From Antedon mediterranea (lineage: Eukaryota > Echinodermata > Crinoidea > Comatulida > Antedonidae), in NCBI RefSeq assembly GCF_964355755.1, contig NC_092672.1, forward strand, positions 32,982,501 through 33,046,500: a stretch of 64,000 nt of DNA. The letters run 5' to 3'. Of the stretch, positions 36,901 through 46,840 are shown piece by piece. Positions within the stretch are counted from its first letter, which is position 1, and each line of letters opens with the position of its first letter. The notes beneath the pieces are model-generated. The model was not told where the DNA came from, did no database searches, and saw nothing but the letters and a program-made list of their open reading frames with translations. The position numbers and the translations under genes were made by a program.

Positions 36901-37308
36901 AATTCCCTAGAAAAAAAAAAAAAAAATTTTTTTCCTATAATATAAACAAACAAAAAACTGTTTAATTCAACAAAAAAGCCCATTCATTGACTTCCAGTCT
37001 CCAAATTTTTTTTTATATTATTTTTTCAGGTAAATATTTTTGAATAACTATACAACACTAAAATGGCATATTCAACAAAAATATTGGGGGGACATATCTA
37101 ACAAAAGGGACCATGTCAAAATTATTCTACTGCAGTTACTGCAGTAACTACTTTTTTTTTTCCGTTTGCTTTTAACCTAATCATACACGTTTTTTTCTAA
37201 TATAGATATGGATTTGTTTGGGTAGCATCACCAGAGGATGTGAATAAAACACTGGTTGCTGATATAACAATTGAAGGAAAACAACTTGTAATTATGCATT
37301 CAAAATAA
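30952..37308 (+). CDS. Lysine-rich protein with two RRM domains (nucleolin/RBM34-like)
   Basis: Six coding exons: 30,952-31,609; 32,555-32,677; 32,931-33,096; 34,995-35,131; 35,370-35,511; 37,206-37,308. All have GT/AG borders, and phases (1,1,2,1,2) agree, giving 442 residues. The first ATG has A at -3 and G at +4. Residues 1-219 are Lys/Glu-rich and strongly charged, with many KKxK clusters typical of nuclear/nucleolar targeting. RRM1 (about 262-360) has RNP2 'IVLSIGNLP' and a degenerate RNP1 'CKGSATLTC'. RRM2 (about 366-440) has RNP2 'LYIGGL' and RNP1 'KGYGFVWV'. The architecture, basic-acidic tail plus two RRMs, resembles nucleolin- or RBM34-type nucleolar RNA-binding proteins, probably acting in pre-rRNA handling; that role is inferred. 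The exon 2 acceptor has a weak pyrimidine tract and is the least certain junction. Confidence 0.85.
31746..32110. mobile_element. Two MITE copies with an expanded 21-bp internal array
   Basis: A complete TGTCTACACTATGAAAC...GTGTAGACAGAGCTTT copy spans about 31,746-31,896. A partial second copy follows at about 31,950-32,110, in which the family's 'CCCAAATATGGTAGTGATATG' unit is repeated six times in tandem (31,970-32,095). Both lie in intron 1 of the RRM gene. Confidence 0.8.
32318..32372. mobile_element. Fragment of the TGTCCACACTATCAAAC MITE
   Basis: Only the left end is present: 'AAGTTCTGTCCACACTATCA' then 'AACTTTATGTGATAAAAAAA' and 'TGTGATGTGC'. Confidence 0.6.
34626..34787. mobile_element. 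Diverged CCCACTAG/ACGCAACG MITE in RRM-gene intron 3
   Basis: The order 'GCAACGTAAGGTCAATGCAA', 'TTGACCAATCACAAG', 'GATGATCCATTGC', 'TCATTGGTCAAATTGC' and 'GAGTGGGAACAAAGCTTA' follows the family layout. Confidence 0.6.
35648..35725 (-). pseudogene. tRNA-like sequence, degenerate
   Basis: On the minus strand it has a D-arm with A-box text 'TGGTCCAATGGTTAGGAC', a perfect 5-bp anticodon stem TCTGC/GCAGA around a 7-nt loop ATATTAA, and B-box text 'GGTTCGAATCT'. T-stem and acceptor-stem pairing are poor, and the implied anticodon ATT is unusual. A long T-run follows directly, as at Pol III terminators. A tRNA pseudogene or the head of a tRNA-derived SINE fits best. It sits antisense in intron 5 of the RRM gene. 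Confidence 0.6.
35885..36172. mobile_element. SINE-like retroposon fragment
   Basis: 'TTTATATAGCGCATTCC' at the start and 'CAGGTACCCATTTATACACC', 'TGGGTGGAGAGAAGCAA', 'AAGGTGTCTTGCCTAAGGA' later match a short interspersed repeat style common in marine invertebrates and fish. A related head ('ACATTTATATAGCGCTATTT') lies near 46,515. The exact family was not determined. Confidence 0.45.
36174..36372. mobile_element. MITE with GGCCGTATTCACC ends
   Basis: 'GGCCGTATTCACCTATCACA' pairs with 'AAGTGTGATTGGTGAATATGG' at the right. The body repeats 'TCACTTAG/CTAAGTGA' words. It lies in intron 5 of the RRM gene. Confidence 0.7.
36825..37100. mobile_element. MITE with GATGTATCCCCCAAAAA ends
   Basis: The left end 'AAAGATGTATCCCCCAAAAA' is mirrored by 'AATATTGGGGGGACATATCT'. 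The AT-rich body resembles the relics at 17,521 and 44,890. It lies in intron 5 of the RRM gene. Confidence 0.65.
37112..37152. mobile_element. End fragment of the CATGTCAAAATTATTCTAC foldback family
   Basis: Its first 19 bases match the terminus of the large element at 38,558-43,319. They are followed by an ACTGCAGT palindromic stretch, which occurs as 'GCAGTTACTGCAGTAAC' here and near 48,082. Confidence 0.6.
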
Positions 37309-37514
37309 TGAAACACGATCAAACGTAAGGTCATATTCGGTCATTTGTAAGCCGCAACAATTATGAAAATATATTTGATTTGATATTTAACCAGACAGCA
37401 GGCTACAGTATATTAACGATGGAATCATAGATGAGAATGTGACATTAAAAAAATAATAATTTTATAATTGTTTTTTTGTTGAATTATTCTGTTGAAGCCA
37501 AAATGTTAAACATA

Positions 37515-37700
37515 CAGAGGATATAAGTCAAATCAAATCAATCTCTTTATTCATCTCATAACAAAAACAATACACATAACAAAATAGGGTAAATAAATTT
37601 AAAGAAGATGAAAGGGACCTACAGGAAACCCTATGGGGCTGTGATAGCACTAAAAACTAGTTATATTGAGATAATAAACTAATAAATAAAAGCTTGTATA
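37515..37700 (-). mobile_element. LINE/SINE-like 3' end, inverse orientation
   Basis: It begins with '(TCAAA)2TCAATC' and 'TCTTTATTCATCTCATAAC', which on the minus strand reads as a 3' end with a short repetitive tail. No coding frame remains. Confidence 0.4.
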
Positions 37701-37730
37701 GACGAATAGACCATGAAAGCACATTGTTAA

Positions 37731-37876
37731 GCTTGGTCCCCACTAGGACGTTACCACAACGGAAGTAACTTGGCCACTCACAAGCGATGGATTATCCGAA
37801 CTGCGGCTTGTCATTGGTCAATTCGTTCGCGTTGCGCTTACGTCCTTGCGTTGCGTCCTAGTGGAAACCAATCTTT
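37731..37876. mobile_element. Compact two-arm CCCACTAG/ACGCAACG MITE
   Basis: The complete small copy starts 'AAGCTTGGTCCCCACTAGGA', has central 'CACAAGCGATGGATTATCCG' and 'GCTTGTCATTGGTCAATTCG', and ends 'CCTTGCGTTGCGTCCTAGTG' plus GAAACCAA. At about 146 bp it is a good reference for the short form. Confidence 0.75.
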
Positions 37877-37879
37877 AAG

Positions 37880-38550
37880 GAATACTATTGCCATGTACTT
37901 TGTCCAAGCATAGCCGCCTACTGACGATCAACAGTACAATACAGTGAAATAGCAGTATTTTTAGCCATCACGCCAAGTTTACAATATACTAAAATCTGTA
38001 CTATTCTCTGACCCGTGTCTAAGCCCACTCATCCTCAAAATTTAAGTAATTTTCATGCAAGCTAACCCACTACATTTTGCTAAGCTAATTCTCCCAAACC
38101 CAATATTCAAGAACAGGGTGGGCTTACCCCAAATGGTACTACTGCACGCATGAGTCATAATAAGATATCACTCACTATTAACATACCATTTCACTGCCTC
38201 AGTCAGTTGGAATGATTCAACACTGCCTGTCACAACTTTTAGTTGGCCGAAGTTTGTCCTGATTCAACGTAAATTGTCTTCCGGCTATACAAATTTACCA
38301 CAAAGCTTTTAATAAGCATAAGGCCTAGCTAGTCATGTTTGGTAGTGCAACAGCTAACGTAGGCCTAAAAAGTTATGTATGTAGGCCTAAATATGTGTAA
38401 TAATAATTTAGACAATTTCTCAAGTCAAATGTAAGAGTACGTCTATGTTTTATTGTTTCAACTTATTTGAATCTGAACATTCAGAAGATGGGGGGTAGGG
38501 AGGGAGTGAAGGCAGTGCCAACCCTTTCATAGAGAATAGTTCAATTCAAT
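37880..38550. other. No gene recognised
   Basis: Intergenic sequence downstream of the RRM gene with scattered AGGCCTA words. Nothing else is visible. Confidence 0.4.
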
Positions 38551-38557
38551 TTTAGAC

Positions 38558-41500
38558 CATGTCAAAATTATTCTACTTACTCTAGTAGCTAGATCAACTT
38601 TCGTATGCACTTTGAGGTCCAGAGAATTTGACTTCAGAAATTGGTTTAGGGTGGTCAAACAATCATTTTTGGCTTGGTTACACATTTTGAAAATGTGGCG
38701 AAAGGTCAAAAGGTCAGGGTCAAAGGTTATAAGATCAAACACCATTATGTCCTTAAATCTCAACAACCACTGGTCACAGCGAGGTAATTTTGGTCTCAAA
38801 TTGATCAGAAGGTATACATTCATATTCAGTATAATGAAACATTTTAGTCGAAAATGACCGGAAATGCCATTTCTGACCTTTGACCAATAAACCAGGGCAT
38901 ATCTGTATCTCCGTAACTATTGGCCGTAGAGACTTGAATTTGGGCTCAAATTGTTCGAAATATACATTTAGTTATTTGTTACACATTTTGAACAATGTTA
39001 CAAAAGGTCAAAAGGTCAAGGCCAGGGGTTATATGAATAAACACAAATAGGTATTTGTATCTCGGCAACCACAGGTCACAGCGAGTAAATTTTGGTCTCA
39101 AAATGTTCAGAAGGTATACATTCATATTCAGTCTAATGAAACATTTTAGTAAAAAATGACCGGAAATGACATTTCTGACCTTTGACATACATACCAGGGC
39201 ATCTTCTTATCTCTGTAAGTACAGGTCGTATAAACTTAAATTTAGTATCAAATTGTTAGAAATACACATATTTACATTCATTCTAACAGAAAATTTGGAT
39301 AAAAAATGATCAGAAATACTATTAATTACTAATCTTTTAAATGAAAAACATATCTACCCAACTTATCATTAGACAGTAATGTTATGCAATAATTGATGCT
39401 TAATGATTTCATTATACTGTAGGAATTAAAACAAATCCTTTACTGTTTGTAATAATTGTACTTTTGCTTATAATAATGCTAGAAAGTGTTGTTGACCCCC
39501 GAACGTTCAAACATTTTTGAGAATGCTAGAAGTAATTTACTGTAGTTACCCGAATAAAAGCCTCGGGCATTTATTTATTCAGGGAAGGCGTTTATTTTGT
39601 TGGGTGTAATAATGGTAACATGTATAATCAAATAAATACACCCCAGATATATATATAAATAAAGATATATATAATATAATAAGAATAATAACGGGATTAA
39701 ACCTCATTCTATCCTGGTGGAAGTACAATCATGTAGGCCTAATAAAAGGTATCGGAGACCACAATAATAGACCAAGTCATTGTCATTATTACGTAACACT
39801 GTTGCATAATAGTTTTGAATGTCAACGACAAAACTTATACATATACACGTCTGTTCCCAGTGTAGATAATAAAACAATATATATTTCTGGAGATTTATTA
39901 TCAATACCACTAGAAACTTTGACATGTTTTAGGTACTGAATGCATTGACAATAAAAGCATCAGAAGTTTATCATGATAAAATCATACTACAACACTGTAC
40001 TACAGTACACAAGGGTGTTTTCAGGAAAGCTGGACATATTGTACAATAGTAATGAAACTATGTATTGGCATAAAACTATGCAAAAGATTGTTGTCGAATT
40101 GTAGTTACAAACAAATAGATGATAGAATGAAGATCCATTATGAGTGCAATCGTGTCAGGATAATGATGTGTCATTGTTTTATATCATTATACTGGCACCT
40201 GGAGGAGAAGATCCATTTAATGGAATCTATCACTTTTATTTTAAAAGACAGAAAGATTTCGTTAAAAAGCATAAAGAGGAAAACGAATCATGTAAAGTAC
40301 CTTTTATCAGTTGAGAAACGAAATACAATTATTAAAATTAGAGTATTCCTTCAAATAAACGCCACCATTCCCTCCAATAGAACACCATGTGGAATAAACG
40401 CCCCGCCACATGCATTTACACAATAATTGTATCACGTCAACACATTTCATTAACTACCATAAATCTACAATTTACCAAGCATTTTGACATAATTTTATCA
40501 CTTTTTTATATTAATTGTGCAGTATTTTTTTACATCTAGGTGGTATTTATTTGATTATACATGTTACCATATTATACCCCAAATAAAGATGCCTGTCAAA
40601 AGGTCAAGGCCAGGGGTTATATGAATAAACACAAATAGGTATTTGTATCTCGGCAACCACAGGTCACAGCGAGTAAATTTTGGTCTCAAAATGTTCAGAA
40701 GGTATACATTCATATTCAGTCTAATGAAACATTTTAGTAAAAAATGACCGGAAATGACATTTCTGACCTTTGACATACATACCAGGGCATCTTCTTATCT
40801 CTGTAAGTACAGGTCGTATAAACTTAAATTTAGTATCAAATTGTTAGAAATACACATATTTACATTCATTCTAACAGAAAATTTGGATAAAAAATGATCA
40901 GAAATACTATTAATTACTAATCTTTTAAATGAAAAACATATCTACCCAACTTATCATTAGACAGTAATGTTATGCAATAATTGATGCTTAATGATTTCAT
41001 TATACTGTAGGAATTAAAACAAATCCTTTACTGTTTGTAATAATTGTACTTTTGCTTATAATAATGCTAGAAAGTGTTGTTGACCCCCGAACGTTCAAAC
41101 ATTTTTGAGAATGCTAGAAGTAATTTACTGTAGTTACCCGAATAAAAGCCTCGGGCATTTATTTATTCAGGGAAGGCGTTTATTTTGTTGGGTGTAATAA
41201 TGGTAACATGTATAATCAAATAAATACACCCCAGATATATATATAAATAAAGATATATATAATATAATAAGAATAATAACGGGATTAAACCTCATTCTAT
41301 CCTGGTGGAAGTACAATCATGTAGGCCTAATAAAAGGTATCGGAGACCACAATAATAGACCAAGTCATTGTCATTATTACGTAACACTGTTGCATAATAG
41401 TTTTGAATGTCAACGACAAAACTTATACATATACACGTCTGTTCCCAGTGTAGATAATAAAACAATATATATTTCTGGAGATTTATTATCAATACCACTA

Positions 41501-43319
41501 GAAACTTTGACATGTTTTAGGTACTGAATGCATTGACAATAAAAGCATCAGAAGTTTATCATGATAAAATCATACTACAACACTGTACTACAGTACACAA
41601 GGGTGTTTTCAGGAAAGCTGGACATATTGTACAATAGTAATGAAACTATGTATTGGCATTTAAAACTATGCAAAAGATTGTTGTCGAATTGTAGTTACAA
41701 ACAAATAGATGATAGAATGAAGATCCATTATGAGTGCAATCGTGTCAGGATAATGATGTGTCATTGTTTTATATCATTATACTGGCACCTGGAGGAGAAG
41801 ATCCATTTAATGGAATCTATCACTTTTATTTTAAAAGACAGAAAGATTTCGTTAAAAAGCATAAAGAGGAAAACGAATCATGTAAAGTACCTTTTATCAG
41901 TTGAGAAACGAAATACAATTATTAAAATTAGAGTATTCCTTCAAATAAACGCCACCATTCCCTCCAATAGAACACCATGTGGAATAAACGCCCCGCCACA
42001 TGCATTTACACAATAATTGTATCACGTCAACACATTTCATTAACTACCATAAATCTACAATTTACCAAGCATTTTGACATAATTTTATCACTTTTTTATA
42101 TTAATTGTGCAGTATTTTTTTACATCTAGGTGGTATTTATTTGATTATACATGTTACCATATTATACCCCAAATAAAGATGCCTTCTTTCCCCCTAAAAA
42201 CCATTTTGAACAATGAATGCCTGGGGCGTTTAATCGGATACATATGGCAAGTTACTTCTAGCATTCTGAAAAGAACTGTTGAGCTTAACGTTTCTATCAA
42301 AATGTCCTCGGGGACAGCAATAACTAGTATTTGAAATTAAAACAATTTAAAGTATCAGTTATTGCATAACATTACTGTCTAAGGATAAGTTGTGTAGATA
42401 TGTTTTTTGTTTGAAACATTGGTAATAGTATTTCTGTTCATCTTTTAACCACATTTTCTATTACAATGAATGTAAATATATATATTTCGAACAATTTGAT
42501 ACCAAATTTAAGTTTCTACGACCTGTACTTACAGAGATATGAAGATGCCCTGGTATGTGGGTCAAAGGTCAGAAATGGCATTTCTGATCATTTTTGACTA
42601 AAATGCCCCATTAGATGGAATATAAATGCATGCCTTCTAAACATTTTGAGACCAAAATTGACTTGCTGCGACCAGTGGTTGCCGAGATACAAGTACCTTC
42701 TTTTATTTGTTCAAATAACCCATGACCTTGACCCTTTGACCTTTTGTAACATTTTTCAAAATGTGTAACAAATAACAAAACATATATTTCGAACAATTTA
42801 AAACCAAATTCAAGTGTCTACGACCAGTAGTTACGGAGATACATACATGCCCTAGGTTGTGGGTCAAAGGTCATAAATGGCATTTCCGGTCATTTTTTAA
42901 TAAAATGTCCCATTAGACTGAATATAAATGTATACCTTCTGATTAATTTAAGACCAAAATTACCTCGTTGTGACCAGTGGTTGTTGAGATTTAAGGACAT
43001 ATTTATGTTTGGTCTTATGACTTTTCACCTTGACCTTTTGACCTTTCGCCACATTTTCAAAATGTGTAACCAAGCCAAATATGATTGTTTGACCACCCTA
43101 AACCAATTTCTGAAGTCAAATTCTCTGGACCTCAAAGTGCATACGAAAGTTGATCTAGCTACTAGAGTAACTGCAGTAGATACATTTCATTTTTCGTTTA
43201 ATCTTTAACCTGTCAATACACACTGTTTATTGCAGTGACCCACTCATAGTGGCAAAGTAAAATAATACCTTTACAGTGAAGTATTACTGCAGTAATTGCA
43301 GTAGAATAATTTTGACATG
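38558..43319. mobile_element. 4.8-kb foldback element with about 1-kb arms
   Basis: The termini CATGTCAAAATTATTCTAC (38,558) and its reverse complement (to 43,319) begin arms that pair imperfectly to about 39,560 on the left and 42,200 on the right. Each arm holds degenerate repeats of about 230 bp with 'AAAAGGTCAAAAGGTCA', 'GACCGGAAATG..ATTTCTGACCTTTGAC' and 'ACCAGGGCAT' words. The right arm carries the complementary 'TGACCTTTTGACCTTT'. The interior has 'GAATAAAAGCCTCGGGCATT' and 'AATAAACGCC' text and two copies of a 1.59-kb segment. The frames at 40,052-40,426 and 41,561-42,016 resemble no known transposase. The element is non-autonomous. Confidence 0.82.
39007..42184 (+). repeat. Near-identical 1.59-kb tandem duplication
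   Basis: 39,007-40,594 and 40,595-42,184 read the same base for base wherever compared, apart from a 2-base difference ('GGCATAAAAC' versus 'GGCATTTAAAAC', near 40,070 and 41,660). The unit runs from the left arm of the foldback element to just before its right arm. Confidence 0.9.
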
Positions 43320-43324
43320 ATCCT

Positions 43325-46300
43325 ATACCTACCTAATTGTTCCCAACATCGACACCTTAAATTAAATTTAACAGCCATGTCTTTTTGAAATAAAATAATA
43401 ACCAAAAAAATAACTGCAAACCTATGGATCGTTTTTATCATTATAAAGTATTTAGTTCCCTTCCCCCCCCCCCCCTTTTTTTCTATAATGCTTGATCTCT
43501 CCCTGCATTAAAGCAATTCCAAATTAAATATTATCCACAAATTACTCAAAATGTTGGAAATTCCAAGAATTTATTTTATCGGACAAGTAAGATTTCATAA
43601 ATGTATCCCAAATTAATCATCAATAATTTCTATTTGTAAACACTGATCAAAAGATTACAATTGTAACCTCTTCAACTAGGAAGGAAAGAGGTTTGGTCAC
43701 CATGGTTATGTCTCAGCAATACATCCCCAATGACAAACGATTTTGATGGCTACCAAATATGGTAATGGCCAAAAATGAAAGCTTTTTTTTTTTCTAAAAA
43801 TGATTTGCCATCTCCGGAAAATTGATCGATGCATTTGTCAATCAAATGGTTAATATTTTTTTTATACAAAAAGAAAAAAAATGCTTTGAGTTTTGATGTC
43901 AAGTTTTTAACTGGTGGAATAAATATCGGGGGCGGATAATTTTGAATGGCGAAAATTATGTGGTGGTTGACAACAAAAATAACTTCTTTTCCCTCGAAAA
44001 ATTGGAATTGTACGTGAAATTTTAATTTTTTTTAATAAACTTATTTTAAAGGCATTTTTAATTTTAATTTAATATTATATAAGTTTATAGACATCAATTT
44101 GGCAGCTTGCCATAGGAAATTTAACAAATATGCACAACCAGGAAATATGAAGTTGTGATGACTGGTGGAATAGCGGGTGCAATATATATGTCAATGTTGC
44201 TTTAGGTATGGTTGATTCCCAGGGACTCCGCTGCACAAGCAGTGCTCACAACGTGAGTGCAGGTATTTGTGGTTTCTCGCTGCTACAGAAGTCCAATAGC
44301 CATCAATAAATTTTCACTAACTTAAGTTTAGATGATGTATCGTCCACCACAAACATGAGAAATTATTTTTTTTGTCAAACTAGTTTGATAGTGTAGACAG
44401 AGCTTTACCGATGTCTTTTGAGGTTGAAACGAACACAAAATGTAACTGTACAGGTAAAATGATATTAAAAAAATAAATTGTATAATATAGAAAGCATTTA
44501 AATTAAAAAGACAAACAATTACATTTAATTAAAATGATATCTCATTTAATAATTACCTTTACCCTAGTGATTAAAAAAACAATTTGGTTTCATATAAATA
44601 TTTTTTTCATAATAAAATGCACCTTATTTATCCTAGGCATAGCACTTATATATATCCCAGGCATAGCAGCAATAAATGTAAGGCCTATACATTTGAAATC
44701 ATCCTCCAGGTGGGCCAAATAGGTATTGGCGACTTTTTTAACATTACAGTAAATTTGGCAATGCAGTTTCTAAATTTTAAAACTCCTTTGGCATGTATCG
44801 ATGGAAGACAAATCAGAAATTAAACTTACTGTTACTTTTTCAATCAAATCTAATCATTTTAGAAAAAAGGGGTTTTTTTTGGTAGATGGTAATTTTGAAG
44901 ATGTATTGTCCCCAAAAATATGAAAGATGAAGATTAATAAAATCAGATTTAAATAGCCCATTTTCCGCAGAAAAAATTGAACCCCCAAAATAATATAATA
45001 ATAATAATGTCTTCACTAAAATGACAATAAATGGATAAATTCAACAAAAATCTATTGGCTATTTTTTACTATAAATTACAGTTTTTTTCAGGGAAATAAT
45101 TTTTTTTTTCCAATTCAATTTTCCGTCAAAATGAATAACTATTGTGTGACATTAAATTAATTAATTAATTAATTAATACAATACATCTTAAATTAAAAAA
45201 AAATTAACAAAATACAGTAGATATTATATTTAGTAAACACTAGAAAATATCACTGAAAATGTATTAAAGATGGAAATTAAAATAAAAAGGGTCAACCAGA
45301 CGACCCTCATGGATCCATTTTTTAGGTAATTTTTTAGGTAATTTTTTATTATGTCTTTCACATTTCCATATGTCCTTTTTATGATCCTTGTTCACTTTCA
45401 CATCTCCGATTTCTCTTGCAGTGGACCCCATTGGAAATAAATTGACTTGTCGATTTTATGGGTCGTCCCTGCATCCAATCACTTTGGTTTTATTCAATTA
45501 TAATATTTCAATTGTTTGTATTTTGTCTTTGTTATGTATTTTAAATGTATTGTTGAATGGATGCCGAATGAATAAATAAATAAATAAAAAATCCATTTTT
45601 TAATAGAGAAAAAAAATATATATGTTTCATACAACATGAATGTTTATATTAAAATCTATTAAAAATAGGGTATGCACAATCCTAGCCAGATTACATATGG
45701 CTATGAATAATGTATATCTAAAGATTGAATAAATTGATATGGAATAAAAAAAAAATGGTTTATAATTGGTTTTATTAATGTTAGTGAGACGTGTTGTAAT
45801 CTATCTCTATATAGATCATCTATGATAACAATGGCTGTATTGTTATTTAAATGAGTCCGCTATAGCACATGGGCTGGGTATCATTTTCAATGAAAACTAT
45901 GCATGTGTAAATCCAACAGGCCTGTTCGCAATTGTTTTTGGTCGATACTTAGGAAGCGTCTCATGTACGCTGTGGGATGTTACAATACAATTTGAACGTG
46001 AAAGGATTAACAAAATCATTTCACACTATTCAAATCGTGGTTGTGCAGATTTTCTTATCTTATTTATAACTTAAAATAAATTTCCAGTCCTGTGTACCAC
46101 TGGACAGTTTCTCTGCCTGAAAATAAATGCAAGTCTGGAATATGTAATGTTAAACAACTGCAGTACCAGTAGTATGTATGCTATGATTTTAAGAACCTAC
46201 ATACACATTTGAGAAAAGAAAAATATTAGAAAAATGTTTTAGTTAATAAAAAAAAACAAAAAACATTGTTTTTTGTTTCTACAAAAATTCTACCATTCAT

Positions 46301-46840
46301 GTTTTTGGTAAAACTGAAAAAAAAATCATATTAAATATTTTAATCATAAATAGAATATATACATAATTTTACATAATGTATATTATAGTATTATATAAAA
46401 CTCCATAAGTAGTATAATATATTAAATTATATCTTTTAAATATTTACAAGCTGTGTTTTCACTTAAAATAATTTACATGCATGTACTCTTTGTTTGTAAT
46501 AATAATAATGCGACATTTATATAGCGCTATTTCGTAATATGTTAACCTTTATAAATCCATAAAAAAATAAGTACAATCTAAATAGTATGCGATTGTCAGC
46601 TTAAAACGACAACGTAAAGTTGGAAGACATGCTTGAATGAACATATAAAAATAGATTAAAATTGAAAAAAAAATGTAAATTTGTTTACCTTTGGCAAATT
46701 AATTAAATCCGTTATAAACAACAAATTTATTTAAAATATATTTTCCATTGCTTATAAAGCAGCCTTATTTCAAATACAAAAAATATATAAGTGTAAAGTC
46801 ATGTGACCTTTATTTAGTACTGTATTAACAGAATTATGAA
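43325..46840. other. Intergenic, repeat relics only
   Basis: It holds a C13 homopolymer near 43,464, a MITE end at 44,378-44,406 ('TTTGATAGTGTAGACAGAGC') and a GTATTGTCCCC relic at 44,893-45,130. A retroposon-like 3' end (45,415-45,590) terminates in (AATA)n. A SINE-like head lies near 46,505. No coding exon was recognised. Confidence 0.5.

Noticed and set aside
40052-42016. Repeated open frame (124 and 151 codons) as a transposase
   Set aside because: No recognisable catalytic motif; the two frames are the same DNA in the tandem duplication.
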